From: Pelobates cultripes
Lineage: Eukaryota; Chordata; Amphibia; Anura; Pelobatidae
Reading direction: 5' to 3'
DNA length: 64,000 nt
Assembly (NCBI GenBank): GCA_933207985.1
Contig: OW240915.1
Span: forward strand, 107,679,716 to 107,743,715
Under the pieces are notes generated by a model. That model made no database searches. It was given only the letters and a program-made list of their open reading frames with translations, and was not told the origin of the DNA. Position numbers and translations under genes: made by a program. Of this stretch, positions 58,540 to 64,000 are shown piece after piece; the stretch's first letter is position 1, and every line of letters starts with the position of its first letter.

Positions 58540-58768
58540 CCACTCTTGGCAGCCCAACAACTGGCCTCGGCTGTAGCAGGAGTAATGCCTGGGGGTGCTC
58601 CTGCCCTCAACCAACCAATCCTCATTCCATTTAATATGGCCGGACAGCTAGGAGGGCAACAGGGACTGGTCTTGACATTACCTACAGCCAATCTCACCAA
58701 CATCCAAGGACTGGTTGCAGCTGCGGCAGCAGGAGGAATAATGACTTTGCCACTGCAAAATCTACAAG
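58540..58768 (+). CDS. pou6f2: pou6f2 internal coding exon, conserved N-terminal domain
   Basis: The exon is 229 nt: 76 codons plus the first base (G) of the next codon. The protein begins PLLAAQQLASAVAGVMPGG, continues LNQPILIPFNMAGQLGGQQG and LVLTLPTANLTNIQGLVA, then an alanine run and GGIMTLPLQNLQ. It matches the recalled human POU6F2 sequence nearly residue for residue. The differences noticed are Ala for Thr in PLLxAQQ and Ala for Pro after MPGG. The acceptor is TTTTTCAG at 58539. The donor GTAATC at 58769 is preferred over starting one base earlier because the next codon should be Ala (G|CN). The segment is hydrophobic and low in charge, in the presumed activation region. The POU and homeodomain exons are downstream of the window. 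A minus-strand frame of similar length across this exon is a shadow. Confidence 0.97.
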
Positions 58769-61700
58769 GTAATCTCACCTGTTTATTGATATAAACTGTC
58801 AAACATTTGAACTGCTGACAATTTAGCCATTTTAATTACTGGAATTTCAATGTTCTTGGAGAACCACTCTAAAAATGTCTGGATATATTTACCCTAGGTT
58901 CTGAAACTGTATTCTAAGCCTGAGTACTACAATACATAACCTAGTATGAAAATGATTCTTGTAGCTACATTTGCTATTCCTTTTATGGCTCATAGTTTGT
59001 ATGTCTGAGTGTTTTTATGGTTTTACCGCCATCCGTAAAAGAAATGAGATAGGCAATGATAACATAAGATATTTATGACTGCTTGAGGTCAATTATTACT
59101 AACACTGCATTTGCTAAAGCAAATCACTTGTGCTGGGGTACAAACAAGGCAGTGGCTTCTAAATTAATATATGTTTCAAATAAATTGAAACATGGTGCTT
59201 TTGCTATATATAAATACATGTATGCTAAACTGCTAACAAAAACAGGATAATGCTAATCTTTGCTTATGGTTATATGTCAGAAGATGAGCCCTGCCATTAA
59301 GGGAGGCAGTTGTTTCCTTTACCTGGTTATCAATAATGTGAGCTCATTCCAAAATATGCCAAGAATGCCTGTTGCATAATTATTCTGAAGATATGTAGGT
59401 TGAATGCCATCAGGAATAGAATTGTATAATACGATTATTCAGTAGAGATAAGCTAATTCTTATTTTATTATTGGTCAACAGTTCAAGTGTAATAAAAATT
59501 CAATTTTCAGAGCAGGAGATAAAAACTTCTAAAGTATGTTAACAACATTTGACTGCAAATTAACCCATTAAGGGACATTTGGCTAGGGCTGCATAAACAT
59601 AAACAAAAGTGGTTTAACTCCTAAATGGCAGAGAATTGAGCAGGGAGACCGCAGTAGCATTATCAATCCATCAAAACTGCTTCATTAAGCTAAAGTTGTT
59701 TTGATGCCTATCGGGTCCCTTTAAGTTCAGCTACTCTGACCTTACAGTTAATATTTAATTTGAAATTACTTTAAATTCTCACTTTTGTAAATAACTCTGT
59801 AAGTTTCATTGCAGTGTTTTTTTATCCTACATTTGAACGCATTTCATACTAGAATATAAGTTTGAATCCTAAGCATATCAGCCTTTCCCGGTTTAATTTA
59901 TAACCATGTTCATTTTCTTTTCCTTCCCTTGTGTTCCACCTGTAGATATAGCCACAGTGTGGCTGCACCTTGTGGCTATTTTAAAGTTTAATGCCAATAG
60001 ACCTCTCTTATCATACTTGTAAATGCTTTTCACTTTAATGTTTAAAATAATGTCTCTCTCATACCATTAACTTGCAGCAAGCAACCTGTCAGTCATAAAT
60101 CATATATGAAAAAGGGCAAGCTAATGCACAAATTTTTACTTGTTTAAAATTTGAGAGTGCATGTAAAGTAGGGAAGCAGAGATTAAAATAATGCAGAAAC
60201 AGCACTGAGTAAAAGCAGATTTAACAGAGTGAAGGAAGAGGCTTTTTAGAGGAGGTAGATAATAAAATCTTAATGAAGAAACAGGCATTATAAAAAAAAA
60301 TGCGTCCCTCTGCTTGTTTTTGCTTATGTGTATATATAGTATTATAAATAAATATAAAGTAATGGAAAGCAATACGTCATGAATTCATCCTGCATTCGGT
60401 AGCTCATTCTAACTATATGCTTTGCAAGCACTACAATCACATCACTAGATTATTAATTTAAAAGGAGAATTAGCCCAATTTCTAATGTATTTTCAGAACT
60501 GACCTAATTCTTGCAGAAATTGTTTAAATAGGTATTTTCAAAGAAACATCATGCTTAATAGTACTTCCCATTAGAAAGAATGAAAAGCCTACTTCCTAAA
60601 AATGTTGTTGATTGAAACATATAGTTAAACAAGGGCAGCAGTCTAACCTGTTAAAATGTAGATGGCGACTTTCACCATTGTGGGTTCTCAGGATTGATAT
60701 GTTGAATGGATAGTGAAGAAGAAAAATGACATCCCTTAAATCAATATACCTTGATGTCCTAGTGCCATTCAGATTTTACATGATAGACTTAGGAAAATAA
60801 AGGTAGACTTGTATAAGAAAATAAAAGAAAGGCATGGGTTGGCAAGAACAAGGGTGGTTCTGGTTCAAAAATTGGTATCATAATCAGATTGGAATGAGCG
60901 GACAATTAGCAGAGCTATATACCACTTATTTCACCAAGACAAGGGGGGTTTTCATGAAGTCTAATGATCAACTCATAAAGATTACCAGTAGCGTAGGCTC
61001 ATCCATTGGGGCACTTGGAGCAACAGCTCATTAGGTTTGTTTATAAACACTAAGATTTTTTTTGTGGAGGAGAGGAGGGTAAACAAAAACATTTGGGGAA
61101 AAAAATAGGTGTCTTTTTAATTCTGTAATATGTTTCAAATCTGCAGCCCCCTCTCCTCCCCCCCCCCATTCTCATTAGTAGTTGTTAAAGAAGCTTTCTT
61201 AAGTGCAACTAGGCATGTCAAATAATGCAGCAGGTTTGAAATATTCCCTGTTTTAGCAGGTTTTGCACATGTCTGTTGTCCTTTAAAAACGAGTTTCAGA
61301 AATTTTCAATGAGTTGCCATCTGGGGAGCAGTGAGAGCTGCCCATGATTGGTGAGTTCTATTGCCCTCTGTATTTAGGGGCCATCATTGTCTGATAGCAC
61401 CAGCAGGGGATGGGGTTACAGTGTCCACAGGAGAGAGAAGCAAGAAGTAATCTTAAAAGCAGCACAGAGAGAGCACAGCAGCAGCAATGCCTGGCCCCTT
61501 TCATTCCTGGTCCCCCTGTAAGTGTATAATATTATCTTTTTCTTTCCCTTAATAGCCCTAGTGACTGCATGAGGGCTGATTAAGCAAGGGAATTTACTTA
61601 AATATATAATTAAAATATATATAGCCAGGGAAGCCAAAGGGTGACAATGGGAAGGGGGCATTTCTGACAAATAGCACTGTTCTGCCTATCAATGATAGTT

Positions 61701-64000
61701 TTAATAATTCTTACTGCACATACCCACAATCTTCTTTAAAGTGCTCAATCACTCTGTAGCTGAGACCTGACACACTCATGCAGTGGCTAGTTGAAATGTT
61801 GTGAAGCTTCAAACTGCAGGACTGGGACTGTGACTCCGAGGACTGATCTGATTTTTATTTCAATCTGTTTTAATCTGTAATGATTGTTGCTTCTGTTAGC
61901 CATGTCAGCTACTTCTTGGCTCCATATTACCACTGCTGCTTAATTATATTGCCTGCTGCAAAAGTAATGAGTCTATCAGTATCCTACTGCTTTAACCCTG
62001 TCTAGACTGTGTAATAAGGAGTTTATCAGTGTCTTGATGCTTTAATTATGTGCACATTGTATGATGAGAGCTAAGTAGCTGACATGTTTCATAACTGCAG
62101 CAATATTTACTAGACAACTAAAGTTATCATAGCAGGAGAACTACTGCAGCTGAGATCGTGAGAGGGCGAGCTAAAAGAGGGATAAGAAGATAGACAGAGA
62201 GAGAAGGAGATACAGCTGAAACATTGTACATAAACCTGTACTGTGTGGAGATGTCTGAATTGCAGCTCTCTATAATCCATCACAGTGTGTTATGTTTCTA
62301 TATTTACTCAACGCTACCTGTTGTATGGGTATCTCTCTAATCTACCCAGCTCTGTAAATTATAAAGGTATCTATGTGTTGTGTCCAGCTCTGTACATTAT
62401 ATCTCAATTTATTCGCTCTGTTGGTAGTATGGTTTTCTCTGTATTGTACTTAGCTCACTGTTTTTTATAGCTATCCCTATGTTGTGCCAAGCTTGTTTTA
62501 TTATTATGAGCTTCTCAGAATTATGGTCAGCTCTCTGTATTGCATGAGTATCTCTGTACTGCATAGGGAGGAGTAAAATTCAGGGGGAAGTCTGGCGCCG
62601 CACCATCTTAATACATCACCAGCCACCACTGATTAATAGTAGACCTACACCATACCTTGTACCATTCAAGATGTCTGGCATGAGATTCTATAGGCTGAGG
62701 TAGACCTCTAGTTGGAAAATTACAATTGTTATGCTACTTTACTAGCTATTCCTGACAAAGCATCACATGTGTTATAGCTTTGCAACAGTTGGGGATCTAT
62801 TTCCTGGTCACCTAGGTGCTTGGATTCAAGAAAAGGTTTATTATTTATATTTTTAGTAACTAAAAAGAAACACGATAACAGAGATCCTGGAGCTTAATAT
62901 GTATGTGTAGTATTAATAAATAATGCTCACCGCTTCTTTACGTTAGTGAGGTATAACCATTTTTTGTAAGCTTTATTAACATTTTGTAAAAGTGACAAAA
63001 AAAAGTAAGCAGAAAAAAAAAATGACATGAATGCCAAAAACAATTTGCAAAAGCAGACAATTGAAAGAAAATCCTTAACAATTAGTGCATAATCTTGCAG
63101 GAGTAATGATTTTGATCCACTTGGTGCCTTATCATAACATGAGTAAATGACCTTCATAACTGACAAGAGTAATGGAAAGAGAGAAAAAAAGAATAGGGTA
63201 CAGGGATGCACTATTATCCTCCTTTCCTGCAAGTCTGATCCAAATTCTCACTGAGGAAATGTAATCATTTTAGAAATATAAGTGTAAAGGATTTATGCTA
63301 TTTTTGTCCTCCAAGTGGCCCTATGAACGATCTTGACCGTCACCATTGTATTCTGCCTACAACAGTTGGACTTTTTGGAATCTTGAAAATTTCATCATGA
63401 CCTGGATATCCCTCCTGTAGAAGCTCAGAATTTCCATGCAAAAAACTTTAAATTAAGTTAGTATTTTTCACCTTAGGGTTTACTACAAATGATTAAATGT
63501 CCATTGTCATAAATATTAAAGTATTAAACATGTTACATATTTTGTTTCTTCCTTTTCTGGGTTAAATGTGTTTTTTCCTGTGAACTGGTGTACACCACAG
63601 AACCATTTTCATCCAAAACAGCTGGAGTTTCCTTATAGTTGTTTTTCGGGAATGCAGAGGAAAACTGAACGAGTCCATTAGCAGTAAAGTACAGTAAAAG
63701 CATTAGTATTCATTTTAGAAAGACAGGTATTGACTGATTGATTGATGGAGCTACATATTCACCTGTATCATTATCTCTCTTGCTTAGTTATAGTTTCTCC
63801 CTTGTGTGCAAAATATTAACAAAATGGTTTGCTAGTATAGTCAGAGCTAATGCAGTTATTTTGGGGTTTTTTTGGTTGGGGAACAAAGCTTACAAAATAA
63901 GTAAATGGGAGGCTACTGTTTCTGTGGCAATGTTCATTAATCTAATTCCTGACAAATCACCATGTGCAACACTTTGTTTAGAGCAGTCTTTAAATAACTC
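58769..64000 (+). other. pou6f2: pou6f2 intron downstream of the second exon (5' part)
   Basis: Starts with GTAATC. No further exon was recognised. The next exon should encode a Ser/Leu then glutamine-rich stretch, and no CAG-rich coding block is seen. Repeat-poor apart from 59568-59724. 59020-59440 is a candidate conserved non-coding stretch. A minus-strand AATAAAGCTTAC followed by an A-run (62952-62972) looks like a retroposon tail. The remainder shows nothing recognisable. Confidence 0.75.
59568..59724. mobile_element. T2-type MITE, internally deleted
   Basis: TTAA at 59568-59571 and 59721-59724. The left terminus GGGACATTTGGC runs after a few bases straight into the right-half blocks of the 3728-4281 family (GGGCTGCATAAACATAAACA, TTTAACTCCTAAATGGCAGA, CTGCTTCATTAAGCTAAAGT), ending GGGTCCCTTTAA. 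About 400 bp of the interior are missing. Confidence 0.8.

Noticed and set aside
58540..58768. Assignment to POU6F1 rather than POU6F2
   Set aside because: The wording LNQPILIPFNMAGQLGGQQG and the upstream exon ARGN..SVGPQ correspond to POU6F2 as recalled. POU6F1 is shorter in this region.
58536..58802. Minus-strand 88-aa frame opposite the pou6f2 exon
   Set aside because: Shadow of the conserved + strand exon. It has no homology of its own and crosses both splice sites.
60834..61034. 66-aa + frame beginning MGWQEQGWFWFKNWY
   Set aside because: No recognisable domain, AT-rich intron, not bounded by splice sites. Could be transposon debris but cannot be supported.

Overview
The window is vertebrate nuclear DNA, most likely from a frog (Anura). 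It is AT-rich and intronic, with no bacterial-style gene density. It is packed with small DNA transposons, including many TTAA-flanked elements whose ends fit the TTAAAGGRR signature of the T2 MITE superfamily known from Xenopus. The species cannot be named from the sequence.

The only host gene recognised is pou6f2 (POU class 6 homeobox 2, a neural and retinal transcription factor), on the + strand. Two internal coding exons are present, 46711-46802 and 58540-58768. Both have GT/AG splice sites and join in frame across an 11.7 kb intron. They encode part of the N-terminal region, ahead of the glutamine-rich stretch and the POU/homeodomain, which lie outside the window. Positions 1-46710 are the 3' part of the upstream intron and 58769-64000 are the 5' part of the downstream one.

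Region by region. 1-13 kb: AT-rich intron with a GC-richer unrecognised block (880-2560), T2-type and hAT-type MITEs, and a CR1-like LINE 3' end. 13.2-14.1 kb: a 328-bp tandem repeat. 15.7-26.9 kb: a nest in which a 3.4-kb minus-strand LINE is split by a 7.8-kb hairpin-rich repeat element. That element holds an hAT-like unit, a decayed Tc1 transposon and a fold-back minisatellite. 27-46 kb: duplications, LINE fragments, a probable solo LTR, three TTAA-flanked MITEs, a 308-bp direct-repeat pair, a Tc1 relic and a CA-rich array inside an hAT-like frame. 46.4-46.7 kb: the first exon, preceded by a stretch that could be conserved regulatory DNA. 47-58 kb: an intron with well-delimited hAT elements (8-bp target duplications), a MITE nested inside another MITE, and two hAT-like elements carrying CA/ACAG arrays. 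58.5-64 kb: the second exon and a repeat-poor intron.

The genes do not form a pathway. Apart from pou6f2, all coding signal is decayed transposon protein (Tc1 transposase and LINE endonuclease/reverse transcriptase). Long open frames in simple repeats are artefacts. Element boundaries rest on target duplications and terminal inverted repeats read by eye. Family names without such support are tentative.
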